Part shown: in pieces, positions 1 to 11,180 of the stretch | Layout of the letters: every line of letters starts with the position of its first letter | Numbering within the stretch: the stretch's first letter is position 1 | Notes under the pieces: generated by a model | The model's database searches: none | What the model saw: only the letters and a program-made list of their open reading frames with translations | What the model was told of the DNA's origin: nothing | Assembly (NCBI GenBank): GCA_030998015.1 | Contig: JARWMV010000004.1 | Location: forward strand, 248,001-312,000 | Origin: Ceratorhiza oryzae-sativae | Lineage: Eukaryota > Basidiomycota > Agaricomycetes > Cantharellales > Ceratobasidiaceae | Length of the DNA: 64,000 nt | Direction: 5' to 3' | Position numbers and translations under genes: made by a program

Positions 1-727
1 TGCGGCTGCCCAAGGCAAGAATCCGTTTGAGCTGGTTGATCGTAAAACATGCGCACGGTTCGAAATTTCTCAGCCTTTTGCCCTGTACTTGAATTTGAGA
101 TCGAAATCGTCTTCATCTGGTGAGAGATGGCTGTGGGCTACGCAACATAAGGGCGAATCAAGTATTCCTGATCCTGAGCGGATGCGGGTGGTGGTCACGT
201 GCCCCATGATTTATTTTATTTTATTTTGCATTCATATATTTAGAGACCTACACGAACGCAACGGTCGAACCGGTCTACCACAACAGCAAATCCAAGCCGG
301 TGGGACAGAACGCAGAGGGGTGGAACGGGGGACAGAGGTCAAAAGGCCTCAAGGCGTACTAAGGACAGCATGACCACGAAGAAGAAACGGAGAAGCGAAT
401 CGAAACTAAACTAAAAGTCAGAACGATCGTGAGGGAAGCGGAAAGCGCCGGAACTCTTGAGGAAGCCTAGGCCCTTCATCATGCTTACGTGCCCTGCAAT
501 CAACCAGAGCGGCAGGTGATGAACGTAATTACATCCTGGTACATTTATTCTTTAGTCGTCTACATTTTAATTTTAGCGTGCAGAGGGGTTGACAAGATCA
601 TGATAGGGAGTCATGGAATCGTCGTGCCTTGTCGAGGGTCGTCCAGTCTTATGCGCCCACGATCAGGGGCGGTCGCATAGTGATTGGACTTGCGCAATGC
701 ATCGCATATTCGAGACAAATAGCTCGG
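1..727. other. No confident gene; open frame at left edge
   Basis: One plus-strand frame is open from base 2 to a stop at 373 with no start inside the window. It could be the 3' end of a gene cut by the window edge, but the translated tail is Arg/Gly-rich and unlike any family I recognise. An AT-rich tract (about 205-225) and short ORFs follow. Nothing else is supported up to the start of the F-box-like gene. Confidence 0.3.
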
Positions 728-2630
728 ATGAACGTGGCGCCGACGACTGTTTGGCCGTGGGCGACGAGTCACGTGATGATGAGCGAACACAGGGAGATCT
801 TCGACGCGTCTCGGATGGCGGACTCGAGGATGCGCGGCGTGAAGCTGCCGGTCGAGGTGATTGCGATGGTGTTGTCCGAGCTGACGCATGCGTGAGTCGT
901 GTGTGTGTCCCCCGCCCGACGTCGCTGACCCGCCCGCCCGCAGCGAGGCATGGCGCCTCCGCATCCTCAGCACCGCCGTCAACGACTGGGTCCTCAACGT
1001 CCTCGTCAAGCGCGCCCTCCAGTCCACCGCCCTCGTCGCCCGCGCACCCGGCAGCTTCATCTTCTACGAGCCCCCGGGCAACGTCCACGGCCTCCGGTGC
1101 GTCCCACCACGCCCGTCTGGCACCCGCTAACCGCCTTGCAGGTTTTCGTTTCTCCAGAAACACGGCGCCCACGCTATTTTCCAGGCCAGGTCCACCGACC
1201 AACGTGAGATCAGCGAGTTCAAGAAAAAGACGGTGCTCCAGATTGTCGTTCATCTCGAGAACAACCGCGACCCGCTCATCATCCGGCACCTCAAGCTCCG
1301 CGACCTCAGTCTCGACCGCGACTCGGTCACGCTCCAGTGCAACTGGCGCACCCTCTTTGTCGCTGCATTCAACCTGAGCCCCCAACAGCGCAGCGACCAG
1401 GCTCTGGCCACCAACCCGGTCCACGTCTGGCAACCGGCCAAGGTCGACGGCATGCCCGGCAAATGGAAAAAGGGCATCACGTGGTTGTACTCGGACAGCC
1501 AAGGTAAGTCTTTTTGGTTAGATTCAGCCACGCAGAGCGCCCCACCTGCCGCATTGAATGGCGCGGAAGACGAGCGAGTTGAAATTTTGTCGCGTGCTCC
1601 TGTTTCAACCAATTTGGTCACCCGATACTGACTCGCATCAGCGTCTACCGTTTCACAGCGTTCAACCTCGACATCCAGCAGCCAACACCTCTATGGACTT
1701 GTTGCCTACGACTCGGCCTCTGGCTCTGGCACCACGACCTCGTCTAGCCAAAACACCCATATTTCGCATCACTCTAACCTCACCCAGCTTTCCCAGCATT
1801 CAAACCTCACACATATCACCACATCCTCCGCATTCTCGGCTTCTCAGCTAAGCCAGATTGGGGACGTCCCCCAGTCAAGCCCGCCACGCCACCTTGGAAT
1901 CAGCCTTGCGTCCACCAGCGCTCTGACTCTCGCCAGCTCACATATGCTCAACTCTCTGCTCGTCTATCCGGATAGCAGCGCCAGCGTCAGTTCAGATCCA
2001 ATTCGAACCGACGGCGAGAGCGCAAGTTCGGTGCTCCGGAACCTCGGACTCGTCAATCCGGCGCCACCCGTGTCCGACCCAGGGCCCGGCTCGCATGTCC
2101 GGGACCCGTTGACTCCGGTCCCGGTGGACGACCCGCTCGCGTCTGCGCTGTTGGACCATCCCTACACGCCCGCCCCGACCGAAGACCGAGAGGCGTTGGC
2201 GGTCGCGAGTTCGCCCATGTCGGACTCGCTGGCTTTCAGCGCGACCATTCGGCCCGGACTTCGAGCTGGCGGGTCGAGTCCCCTGGCTGGCGTCTTGGAA
2301 GAAGAGGAAGAAGACGAGGGCGAGATGAGTGGCGAAGAAAAAGAAGGTGCGGGAGACATGAGCTGGATGTATGGCAGCGAGCGCGATGTCAGTTGCATGA
2401 TCGGCCTCGAGGGCGAAAGCGAGATTCTCGGCGGAACCCAGGAGGAAGAGGTAGACGCGGCAGAGAGCAGCGCAACCGGGTTGACAAGGACCGAGTCGCT
2501 CGGAACCACGCTGGCTGGAAGCGGAGGCAGCATCGGCGTTTTGAGCCGAATGGGAGTGCCGCCACCGAGTCGACCGATGTGGAGCCTGGCGCGTCTCAGG
2601 AAGAAATGGGCAAGGAAAAGGGACTGTTAG
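728..2630 (+). CDS. F-box-like protein with long acidic tail, function unknown
   Basis: This is a multi-exon gene. An N-terminal segment around LPVEVIAMVLSEL resembles the start of an F-box (SCF ubiquitin ligase adaptor motif), but no LRR or WD repeats follow. Exons are joined by introns at about 896-950, 1099-1140 and 1504-1641. Each joins in frame and has GT-AG ends, the last being GTAAGT with codon GCG rebuilt across it. The middle (about 1150-1500) is a well-formed globular stretch rich in Leu and Arg. The C-terminal half is Ser/Thr-, Pro- and Glu-rich, contains a run of five Glu (EEEEE) and is probably disordered. Several in-frame ATGs exist; 728 is chosen as the first in the open frame. 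Near 2480-2540 the most protein-like frame shifts by one reading frame and continues to about 2839, so the true C-terminus is uncertain. The gene is clearly real; the F-box call is tentative. Confidence 0.6.
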
Positions 2631-2849
2631 GTGCCGCGGTCTCATTGCCCCTCGGGCCTCGTCCCACCGCCGACCAGGAGGGAGGCAGGGGCAGGGGTAT
2701 CTCATTGTCCCCTCAGGTCGTTAGGCGCACGAGAAGCATGGGCGCTCGAGGCGTCGTCCCAACAAGCTCCGTCGATGGGCCCCCGAGCGATGTCGAAGAG
2801 AGAGACGATGAGGTATGTTTGTCTGTGCTTGGAGAATAGGGGAACATGA

Positions 2850-3616
2850 CTAAGAATCGACGCAGTGACCCTGTCTGGTAACCTTATTACGAGCTGCTAC
2901 GACTTTTTCTTTCGATATTTTCTATTCATTATGTTGTTTTCATTCACCCATGCTCGCACATGACCTCTATGCCATCCCTCCTCCGTGCAATTATCTTATA
3001 TCACACATCCTCATATATGTACCGACACGATCCGTGGTCTTGTTTTCGTCGCTTTCTTTGCTTTCGTTATGTATGTCTTTGTGCTATCATGGGCTGGAAT
3101 GGAGATCGTGTTGACAAGGCCAGGAGCCCATAGCGTGAATGTGTTGGATCGATGCCGAAATCCCTGTCCCAACAACGGCCGAGGCCACGCCCTAGCTCCT
3201 TAAAGGTGTTCGGCCATTACCGTTCTTAAGCTAGCCAGCTGAAAGACTGTTTCCGAAAGAATATATGCTAAGAGTTATGCGCCCGCGTGACTTTTTCGTA
3301 GGCACTCATCGATATTCTTTGAAAGCAGTGTACGCTTCGGCGTCCGTACCAATTCTAACTGTGAGCTTATATGGATTCGAGGTAGCTCTCTATTTATCCA
3401 CCCCAAGAGCCTCGTTGGAGACCTGCTTTTCGTGCTCTGATGGATCCAGATCGCTCGCGAAATCTTTCTGGCGTTCTTTCACACCTAATATATCTCGAAA
3501 AGCACACTCGAAACTAGTACTGTTACATCGGCCAATCACCAAAACGCTAGCTATTAGAGGGGGTAGCGTGAAGCACAATGATTAAACGACGGATCGTTAA
3601 TATTTGGGTGATTGAT
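2850..3616. other. Intergenic, nothing recognised
   Basis: This is the 3' flank of the F-box-like gene and the 3' flank of a minus-strand RNase-like gene. Short ORFs on both strands lack protein character. No terminator or repeat stands out. Confidence 0.4.
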
Positions 3617-4289
3617 CTATTGTTCGTGATGATCAGCTGTTGAATGTATGCGCGAAAAAGGGCAACTGACCACGCCACAAAACGCGAACAGATTAACATG
3701 TTGACCGTTGCTGTTAGTGCCACCGCCAATCCGGGTGAAGATCACTCGAAATGGCCCTGGGTAATGGTGATTGCCAGATGGGATTGGGTATTCGTATAGT
3801 TGTATCCCTGCGCAGCCTATAGGCAGCCAACTGAACTAGTTGCGCAAGCACCTCGCTTCAGTTTGTTTTGAACGTTAGGGGGGGGGGAGGACTCACGCCT
3901 TCTCTATTTCCAAATTTCTTGAGTCGATTGTGCGGTACCCCATACGTGATCCCCATGTCGATTGCCTCCTCGAGTGAATCCCGAATGTCCTGCTGGTCAA
4001 CCTGTTCCGTGGTATGGTCGACTAGGGTAGATATATATATCAATATTAATCAATAGGTTGGCCGATTTTGGCCAATAACGCAAGCGCTTACATGCACAGT
4101 CACCCAGCTCGGCAGTTGGGTTGTGATATAGCATATTTCCTAGGCACGAATTTAGCTTATCGTTGACATGCACTACGGTAATTGATTCACCGTGAGGGGG
4201 TTGGTCACCGTTGCGTCACCGCAGAGCCGAGCATGTGCGAATGAAGCCAAGGCAATAAAATATCCTAGCACTATAGGAAGTAGAAGCAT
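3617..4289 (-). CDS. Secreted RNase T1/U2-like protein
   Basis: Read on the minus strand, exon 1 starts at ATG 4289 with a clear signal peptide (MLLLPIVLGYF, hydrophobic to an AHA cleavage site), followed by the mature start RLCGD. Further exons join in frame. One ends at a GTGAGT donor near 3889, just after a segment containing GVPHNR. The next carries the motif run LYEYPIP, PFRVIF and FCGVV. These align with the family landmarks of guanyl-specific RNases (RNase T1/U2): Tyr-Pro-His, the catalytic Glu in YEFPI, the catalytic Arg in DRVIF, and FCGVITHTG. Here His, Glu and Arg are present. The final His-containing THTG block is not seen in the open frame, so the last exon or a late intron is unresolved and the stop at 3617 is provisional. 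Secretion suggests an extracellular nuclease or an effector-type protein. The paralogue at 4807-5474 is divergently transcribed. Confidence 0.55.
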
Positions 4290-4806
4290 GTTTGAGTGTG
4301 ATTTGAACCAATTACACGGGGGCGACGAGCGGTCGACACATAGACCAACACTTAAAGGGCTGATACACACTGGGCGCCTTTTTCGGTTCCTGGATAGCTG
4401 GGCGCCGGGACGTTGTTCCGACGTCCGGAGCACTTGGAGCGTTGGGCGCGTGATCAGGAACGCGATCATTCCCTAGGAGCAAATCTATGCGTAGATCAAT
4501 AGTAATCTTTTATTGCACAGCCTTCCGAAGGTTCACAAGCACTAAATTTGACTCTTGTAGCCGTATCAATGAGAGCGCTCAATGCTACTGCATAAATAAA
4601 CTGATCGGTGCTTGCCATAGCCGATCCGGCTGATGCATCCCCGACAACAGTATCTCTGTCCAACTTAGACGAGGTACGCTTTTGATGCCGTCAAGGACAT
4701 GATAGGTCTAGTTCAACCCACCAGCGCTTATCGCGCGGGTTCCAGAACGATAAAGAGCTATCTACCACTGGGCACTTGAGAACTCAACCCTACTGCCTAT
4801 ATCGCG
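4290..4806. promoter_or_regulatory. Shared upstream region of two divergent RNase-like genes
   Basis: About 520 bp separate the start codons of the minus-strand gene (4289) and the plus-strand gene (4807). No clear TATA box or repeat is visible. Divergent arrangement means the two secreted proteins could share regulation; that is inference only. Confidence 0.35.
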
Positions 4807-5474
4807 ATGTGGATCCCTTACAGCGTGCTCTCTTTTTTGCTGCTTAAAACCGTGACTCAGGTTAGTTATCATAACCACGTTTGCGTGCGCAGAAAAATTA
4901 CAACTACTTCAGGAGCCTTTGTACATCCCCATAGAGCAGCCTGTGGACGCGGTTTATTGTAAATGCAAGTACCTTGCCTGCGGCTTCGATACCGCTTTAT
5001 TAACACTGATTCAAGACGGAGATGCGCTTTGGGAGATCCCACCAAAGTACATCCGCGATGCACACCTGCGGGCGATGACTATGGCTTACCAGAACCCTAA
5101 CGCCAAAGGTTACCCAAGCGTGATTCGACGAAGCCAGATTGATCCCGTATGATTTCACTTTCACTCATATGACAAACCGTCGCCATTGATCGCTGTACTT
5201 GTGTAGATCCCAGATTGGTCTGCCACAATGAGACAATACCCTGTAGATATTCCAGATGGACCCGATCTCAAGACCAGCCCTTTTCGGGTCATTTTCGCTG
5301 AGCCAAGCGAGGTGCGGGGCGATGATGGCCGGCCAATAGTGTTGTCTGAATTCTGGAACGTAGTAAGTATCATCAGTTGCGAGCTTGACAATCTAGTTGA
5401 CATATGGGTGACAGGTATCTATTCCAAGTCCCGGTAGTAAGAGCGTCGTATGTGAGAACGGAGCTAGCGTGTAG
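4807..5474 (+). CDS. Secreted RNase-T1-fold protein lacking catalytic residues
   Basis: Four exons are predicted: 4807-4860, 4913-5146, 5207-5362 and 5415-5474. All have GT-AG introns that preserve frame, giving about 167 aa. Exon 1 encodes a signal peptide (MWIPYSVLSFLLLKTVTQ). The mature protein has a Cys cluster (CKCKYLAC), then GYPSVIRR, RQYPVDIP, SPFRVIFAE, WNVVSIPSPG and a final VVCENG. The spacing and the RVIF and final Cys blocks match the RNase T1/U2 fold and the neighbouring minus-strand paralogue. The expected catalytic His after Tyr-Pro is Ser, the catalytic Glu before Phe/Tyr-Pro-Ile is Gln, and the His in the ITHTG block is absent; only the Arg is kept. It is probably a non-enzymatic RNase-like secreted protein. 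The frame is open through four exons, so it is not an obvious pseudogene. Confidence 0.6.
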
Positions 5475-5497
5475 AGTACAAGCTGGTCGCATTTCAC

Positions 5498-5790
5498 TTC
5501 ATTTATTCGTTGAAGCAGCTATTTTTAGCCGGAGGCGAGAGCATACTCCCCATGCCGTATAGCACCGAGCTACCCAAGTTTGAACGAATTTTTGAATTTG
5601 CATACCATGAGCTAACGAAATATGAGATAAAGGAGGCGTCATCCATCCACCGCTAACTGACCTTTGATCCGAAGAAGGGCATTCTGACATATATGAAGTC
5701 GCTCGTAAATGCTGGTTTTTGAGCCAACGAGGGTGAGTTCGGACAATGGCTTCAGACGAATTGTTGCGTTGTAGTAGCTATACACTAATG
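5498..5790 (+). pseudogene. Degenerate coding relic, family unknown
   Basis: One plus-strand frame reads like protein (for example ERIFEFAYHELTKYEIKEA, then LTFDPKKGILTYMKSLV) but is broken by a TAA after the first block and a TGA after the second. The sequence from 5630 onward is repeated in inverted orientation at 6063-6357, so part of this relic was duplicated as an inverted copy. I do not recognise the parent gene. Confidence 0.4.
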
Positions 5791-6357
5791 TAGAGTGCAA
5801 TTCTAGGTCTATATGCGTAACAAAAAATTTTAAGCTCAGTTCACCTAGGGTAAAGCAAGGGCAGTGGCCGAGCTGTGGCTGACCCGTTTTGTCTTAGCGA
5901 GATAGGGGGTCCGGGGTCACACTGAGCATTCAAGTGGACAGACGCACACTAGTGATTTAAAGCCCTATAATGCACAAACAGGTGCAACAGAAGCTCTTTG
6001 CACGCCTCTTGACGTGCTCATATCCTGTGTAAACGTGGTAATACGTATGTGTTGCTTTACATGTCCATCACGACCCTGAACCCCTATCTCGCTAAGACGA
6101 AACGGCTCAGCCACAGCTCAGCCACTGCCCTTGCTTTACCCAAGGTGAACCTGAGCTTAAAACTTTTTGTTACGCATATAGACCTAGAATTTCACTCTAC
6201 ATTAGCGTATAGCTACTACAATCCAACAATTCGTCTGAAGCCGTTGTCCGAAATCGCCCTCGTTGGCTCAAAAACCAGCATTTACAAGCGACTTTATATG
6301 TCAGAACGCCCTTCTTCAGATCAAGTGCAGTTAGCGGTGGATGGATGACGCCTCCTT
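5630..6357. repeat. Imperfect inverted repeat, arms about 290 bp
   Basis: The left arm is about 5630-5925 and the right arm about 6063-6357, separated by about 137 bp. Landmarks pair across the arms: GGAGGCGTCATCCATCCACC at the left outer end against its complement before 6357, AGCTACTACA near 6212 against TGTAGTAGCT, and CTATCTCGCTAAGAC near 6084 against GTCTTAGCGAGATAG. Divergence is visible throughout with small indels, so this is an old structure. It may be a foldback element or an inverted local duplication of a gene fragment. Confidence 0.75.
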
Positions 6358-7771
6358 ATGCCTTTATGTATGCACTGACGCTGTACAGCTTACGGAGCAG
6401 CAAGAGGGATACTTGGGTGCGTAATAGGGACTTTAGGTTCACCGGAAAATCACCCTCTCACAACCGGATTATTGTATATCTGCCGATATACGAAAGCTCA
6501 TAGGAGCAAAGTTTGATAGCTTATTGCTCAGCAGATTAAGAACTAATTGTAAAAATTTGAGGATCATTGTCAAATGCAAAGCGAGGGAGACCGGATTTAA
6601 ATAGACACGTTCACCACCGAAATAACATCTGTGGTTATCAAGGCCGGTTTTTGCACTCGGTCTTCACCGGCACCTAGCACCACATGTATGTAGCTAGATA
6701 TTTTACATATTCTATAGATGAGTAATAGAGTTACATATAGCGCGAGGATCGCGGTGGTGTGGGGGGTTTGTGGGCCTCCAACCACGCAAGCGGGGCTCGC
6801 AGGGTGGGCGGCAATACCTTGCACAACGCTACCTGGGGGGTGGGCGGGAGCAAAACAGGCACTCAACATAGTATCCTGATGTCCGCCGCGCGCGCGGCGA
6901 ACGTGCTGCTGTGGAAGAGAAGAGGAGGGAGTAGTATGGACATGTGACTACCCGTACGTGGCTGGCGCCTCTGGTTGCGCCCGAGTATCCCTCCCGCGCC
7001 TCCGCAAGCTGCGGCGCATCAGGCCACACAAAAAGATGTTCTCAGCTTGAAATAGAATATCTTACCGTTTGAGAAACATAGTAAAGTGTTCAAAATCCCA
7101 TTATAGAGCTCGCTACATCGATCGGGTGAGAACATCGGATACCCAAATTACACCCACAAGGTTTTGAAGAGTACCCCTTCTTGCTGACACTTGAATTTTC
7201 ATCGCTTACGCACCGTCTACTGTGGGTATGATGATGGTACTTACACACCGCCCAGATCTATACTACGTAACTGTCCGCGTCTGATGTATGTTGCGCGAAG
7301 CGCGTCTTGTGAAGTCTAAGAAACAGAAAATACAATCTATACATCGGTGAGAGAAGGAACAACACTTGGAAAAAGAAACCATACCTTGGTATGAAGGGGG
7401 AGTCAAGCTGAGGTTTGAACAAATGAGAGGCAGCATATACATATATGGCTGACCTCCTGATACAAATGAGGACAAACAAAGGGCAACAACATATGCCCAA
7501 GATAGAAGAATGAGAAAGCGGCTGAAATTCGAAACCTCCGCACATGCGATCCCCTGGATGCAGTGGTCCCGAAGGATCGCTGACAGTACGGAGCTACGCT
7601 CCGGTGACTCCGTCACACAACAATGTATTGCCTCGTATCTTATCTACAGTAGTATAGCTATACGGATAGTATAAAACCCTATGTACAATGGCTTGTACTG
7701 TACCGTGTTCCAATCTATATTGTTTACTGCACATATATTCAACAGCGAGGTATACAGTCTGCCATATAGTT
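6358..7771. other. Intergenic, nothing recognised
   Basis: The strand is locally AT-rich. Several ORFs of 60-120 codons exist on the minus strand (for example 7258-7616), but they overlap in different frames and lack family motifs. A GC-rich patch lies at about 6885-6900 (CGCGCGCGGCG). I find no supported gene. Confidence 0.4.
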
Positions 7772-8357
7772 CTAGTTCCTGAGCCATGTTCCGATGCCTG
7801 ACATCACTTCTTCTCCCTTTGGTCCGCCTAAAATCCTCCCTTTGACAGTTATGCCCCACTTCGGGATGTGGAAGCAGATACGGCTATCCCCAACGATGCC
7901 ATCAAATTCGGCCATGCCATGAGGTTCTCCCAAGACCTGGTTATAGGATATTTCAAGACGGTTCTCTCTTGGCGCTCCAACACTATGGAACGGCGGTAGA
8001 TCCGCATCTGTATTCAAGGTGAACGAAATGGGAACCGGAAAATAGGAATAAGGATTGATCCATAGCCACCGGAGTACGTATGTTGAGAGCGAGTCCTGGT
8101 CGTTTAGAGCTTGGGACACTATGTATCCGTAGCCGGTAGTAGATGCCGATGTAGGCGCAGAGTGCTGAGTTGAGTTCATATGGTTGAGGCAAGGAATCAC
8201 GTATGGGAGCTCGTTGGGACCCCAAGGTTTTAACCAGGTCGCGTTCAGGTGGCGAGGAGATTGTGTCGGCACAGGTCTGGAAAAGTGACTGCAACCTTTG
8301 ACAAACTAACGCTTCAACAGATTGGATGACAGATTGGAGTTCAGCCGTTGGAAGCAC
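7772..8357 (-). CDS. Unknown-family protein, copy 1 (ISFTLNT / VLGEP / GGP family)
   Basis: Minus strand. The main exon ends at a TAG at 7772. It encodes a roughly 115-aa C-terminal domain with landmarks VLRWLW, PISFTLNTD, SYNQVLGEP, FDGIVG, HIPKWGI, GGPKGEE and a terminal GTWLRN. The same landmarks recur in the genes at 11361-11888 (minus) and 13453-13983 (plus). A frame-preserving intron of about 80 bp (GTTAAA donor, ACTCAG acceptor, about 8162-8240) joins an upstream helical exon (AELQSVIQSVEALVCQRL). That exon begins with GTG, so the real ATG probably lies in a further upstream exon I could not fix. No signal peptide or membrane segment is seen. The domain is rich in beta-type alternation; fold and function are unknown. 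It lies divergently next to a protein kinase gene. Confidence 0.65.
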
Positions 8358-8633
8358 TCCCTTTGTAGTTACAACGTGCTGAGGGTCCGATTGGCGCTAG
8401 AAGATTACATTACAATGGACTTCCTTTTAAGCTTGCCCCTTGGTCGCCACCATCATCACAACACAAAACGGCTTGAAGTTTGATATCCTTGTGGTCATAG
8501 CGACCGGCGCGGTTAGTGTCACTTATTTTGTCTTGGCTTTATTGCCACTGGTTACGTGTCTGGTTGCCATGATAGATCCTTACAGTATTGCCCTCGCCCA
8601 CCGCCCAACCCAACATCTAACCTTGTCTACGTG
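8358..8633. promoter_or_regulatory. Divergent intergenic region, unknown-family copy 1 / kinase
   Basis: Less than 300 bp lie between the 5' end of the minus-strand unknown-family gene and the kinase ATG at 8634. This is short enough for a shared promoter. A frame through 8440-8630 encodes a hydrophobic stretch but has no ATG, so I do not call it a gene. Confidence 0.35.
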
Positions 8634-10456
8634 ATGAATGAAACAAACCCTAACGCAAGGGAGCAACAGCGGATTTTATTAAATAACACAAGAAGCGGGG
8701 CCCATGCGAACGATAGACAAGCCATGTCATTACCACCATTCCTCAGCAGCGCGTCCTACCCTCCTCCACTGTACCAAGGCCCATCACAAGGCCAACAAAT
8801 TATTAATACCGACGCAGGGCGATCGCTACTTCCACAGGCAGTTCTGACGACTAATTGGCGTTCCCATGCTGGTTACTCGAACCCGTCTACGCTATCTAAC
8901 CCACCCGGATCAACCAGTTTAGAGCAAAAACGCGGCGGGTCAGAGGCCCTCGGCTCAGGTTCAAGAACCTCGGGTACACAGCGCTCGAACCTATCTGTTT
9001 CGGAGAGGTTAATGCCCAACGCTCATCATTCCCCCATTGTTGCTGGCAGCACCTCTTCACGGCGGGTCATCATCAACCGTGCTATGGTGAGCGCTGCATA
9101 TGATTGCCAAAGACTTTTGAATGACCAGTAGCCAGGCAACCACTAAAATCGTTGCGCATCTGGGTGAACATGGCTGCGAAGATATTACTGAGCTTCTGGA
9201 TATGACGACCGCTAGCGAATGGCCTATATCGAGTGGTGGTTTCGGAGATATTTACAAGGTTAAGCTTCACGATCATACCGAAGTCGCAGTCAAAACGACC
9301 AGAATACATGTTACCTCGGCGTCGGAGGGCAGAAAATATCTCAAGGTGCGCAATCCACCCCACTAACATTGTGTTTGTGTTCACGATCGCTCAGAGTGTG
9401 GCTCGGGAATTGCACACTTGGTCCAAATGTCGCCACCCAAACGTTATAAAACTACTAGGGCTGGTGATGTTCCGTGGGAAAATTGGAATGGTCTCGATCT
9501 GGATGGAGAACGGAAACCTACCCAACTATCTTAGTAACTACCCCAGAGTCGATCGCTGCGTCATCGTGGGTTACCTTGCTCCTTAAAATGAAACTCGGGG
9601 TCATAACTTTTAATCAAACAGTCGAGACAAATATCCGAAGGCCTATCATATCTCCATAAAAGCGACATAGTAAGTTTGGTTGAACCTGTATTTTTATTTA
9701 TTAACCATTTGTAACTAGGTTCATGGTGACCTAAAAGGAGTGAGCACATGATGAACCAGCTTGGCGCATTTACCCATGCCAATTCGATCTCAAGGCAAAC
9801 ATCCTTGTATCGCGTGACGGCGTGCCAATGCTCACCGACTTCGGTAACTCAACCCTGAATAACCAGTCCATCCTGTTCACGGACACTTCAACCAAGGCTG
9901 GTATTTCGCTAAGATGGACGGTATGATGGCGCATCATTTCCTTTACTCGGTCGTCGGCTCAACGTTTAATCAGGCTCCCGAGCTGTTTGCTTCAGACAAG
10001 CCAAGAGTCCCAAGCAAGGAGGCGGACGTATATGCACTTGGAATGGTATGTTCCTATCCCATGAACAATGATAGATCCTATTGAAGACGTTTTCGTAAAA
10101 GACAATACTGGTACAACCATCCTTTGTATGGTTCTGTTGAAGCTTGCTCAATTGACTTCAGGAAACGATTACCGGCAAATTGCCATACTGTGAAAAGTCC
10201 GAGCAATCAGTGATGTTCAGCGTGTGGCAGGGGAAATTCCCAGATCGGCCAAAAGAGATACCAGTTGCGACGGCAAAGGGGGATATTTTATGGGCCCTTC
10301 TAGTGCGTTGCTGGGCATATGACCCAGAGGAACGGCTTGAGGTAGCTGAAGTGGTCAAACGAGTGAGTTCTCTCATAATTTGTCGATTTTCTAATATGAA
10401 CCCATGTATAGATGAAAACAATCACAGGGGACGGGTTTACCGGTGTGGCCCACTAA
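8634..10456 (+). CDS. Protein kinase, tyrosine-kinase-like (TKL) type
   Basis: ATG 8634 opens an exon of about 150 residues that is Ser/Gly/Pro-rich and probably disordered. Seven or more introns then split a complete kinase domain. Visible motifs in order are the glycine loop SSGGFGDIYKV, the ATP-site lysine in VAVKTTR, helix-C region ARELHTW, catalytic loop VHGDLKG, ANIL, LTDFGNS, activation-segment RWTAPE, EADVYALGM and CWAYDPEER. HRD is replaced by HGD, as is usual in Agaricomycete TKL-type kinases; Asp, Lys and DFG are kept, so activity is expected. Junctions checked by eye include GTGCGC-CTCAG at 9344-9394, GTATGA-AATCAG just before APELF, and a last exon of 15 codons ending TAA at 10456. 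The probable role is cytoplasmic serine/threonine signalling, with no substrate implied. It is flanked on both sides by members of the unknown GGP family. Confidence 0.75.
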
Positions 10457-10711
10457 AACTAGCCACAAATAAATCTAAAGTGCAGAAGTTGCATCTATCT
10501 TGTACACTATTTGATAATAATCACACAAATGTAGGATATTCGTCACTTTACTATTACGCAATCCAAACTTGGGCTAAATGCGAAGGGAGTTCATGCGCGA
10601 CAGTTACCTCCATCCGCGAGTGAGATTTGCAAGATATTCGTATGCTGTGTGACTCAGCCTCCGCTACCCGACTGAGAAGGGAGCTGATTTTCACGTCCTC
10701 TTCACCGGAGA
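10457..10711. other. Kinase 3' flank, nothing recognised
   Basis: The sequence continues open for some distance after the kinase stop in another frame but without domain character. No repeat or RNA gene is seen. Confidence 0.3.
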
Positions 10712-10939
10712 TCACAGACACACATGTCCCGAAGTCTGGTAGGAGCTCAGAGGTTCTGAATCAGCATGCAGCGATTTCACTACCCTAGTACTGACGTAGG
10801 AATTGTCGCGAGAATGTTTCATGGTATGCGTCGCTAAACTACAAAGGCATGCCAGCGTTGAGGCGGCATAGTTGATAAAGCCAAATCGTATCCTGTACTG
10901 GACTAAGGGGAAAAGAGCAATTGGGGCTGTTGTGGAGCT

Positions 10940-11180
10940 TGCGTGTCCACCCAGCTTACATTCACTTGATATATTCGGTCTTGGAAGGGCAAACCAGAAG
11001 CCACCCTCGACTTCTATGATGCAGAAGTAGTCATGATCGAGAACCGCCCTGTCTAGAAGCGGACCTGAAAGCTGATCCAAGTCCCCATGATCAACTTCAA
11101 CAAATTCTATCGTAACACACTGCAGCCTACGGCCGTCGTCAATGGCAGAATAGACACTTCGGTCATTGTCAAATCATGAT
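10940..11180 (-). CDS. Unrecognised coding exon (partial)
   Basis: On the minus strand a continuous frame from about 11180 down to about 10950 is protein-like: it contains DNDRSVYSAIDDGRR, CVTIEFVEVDHGDLDQL and FCIIEVEGGFWFALPRP. It ends at a possible GTAAGC donor, and a candidate acceptor follows near 10905. No in-frame ATG is visible upstream; a TGA immediately precedes the open stretch. It may be an internal exon or a remnant. I do not recognise the family. It sits between the kinase and copy 2 of the unknown family, in the same orientation as copy 2. Confidence 0.35.

Noticed and set aside
663..1502. 279-codon minus-strand ORF
   Set aside because: It overlaps the F-box-like gene exons, and plus-strand splice junctions are consistent over the whole span; it has no motif.
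1992..2705. 237-codon minus-strand ORF
   Set aside because: Antisense to the acidic Ser-rich tail; the poly-Phe/Leu stretch mirrors GAA/GAG codons.
8440..8634. Hydrophobic 64-codon frame upstream of the kinase as a membrane anchor
   Set aside because: It begins with TTG, has no ATG, and no splice site joins it to the kinase exon.
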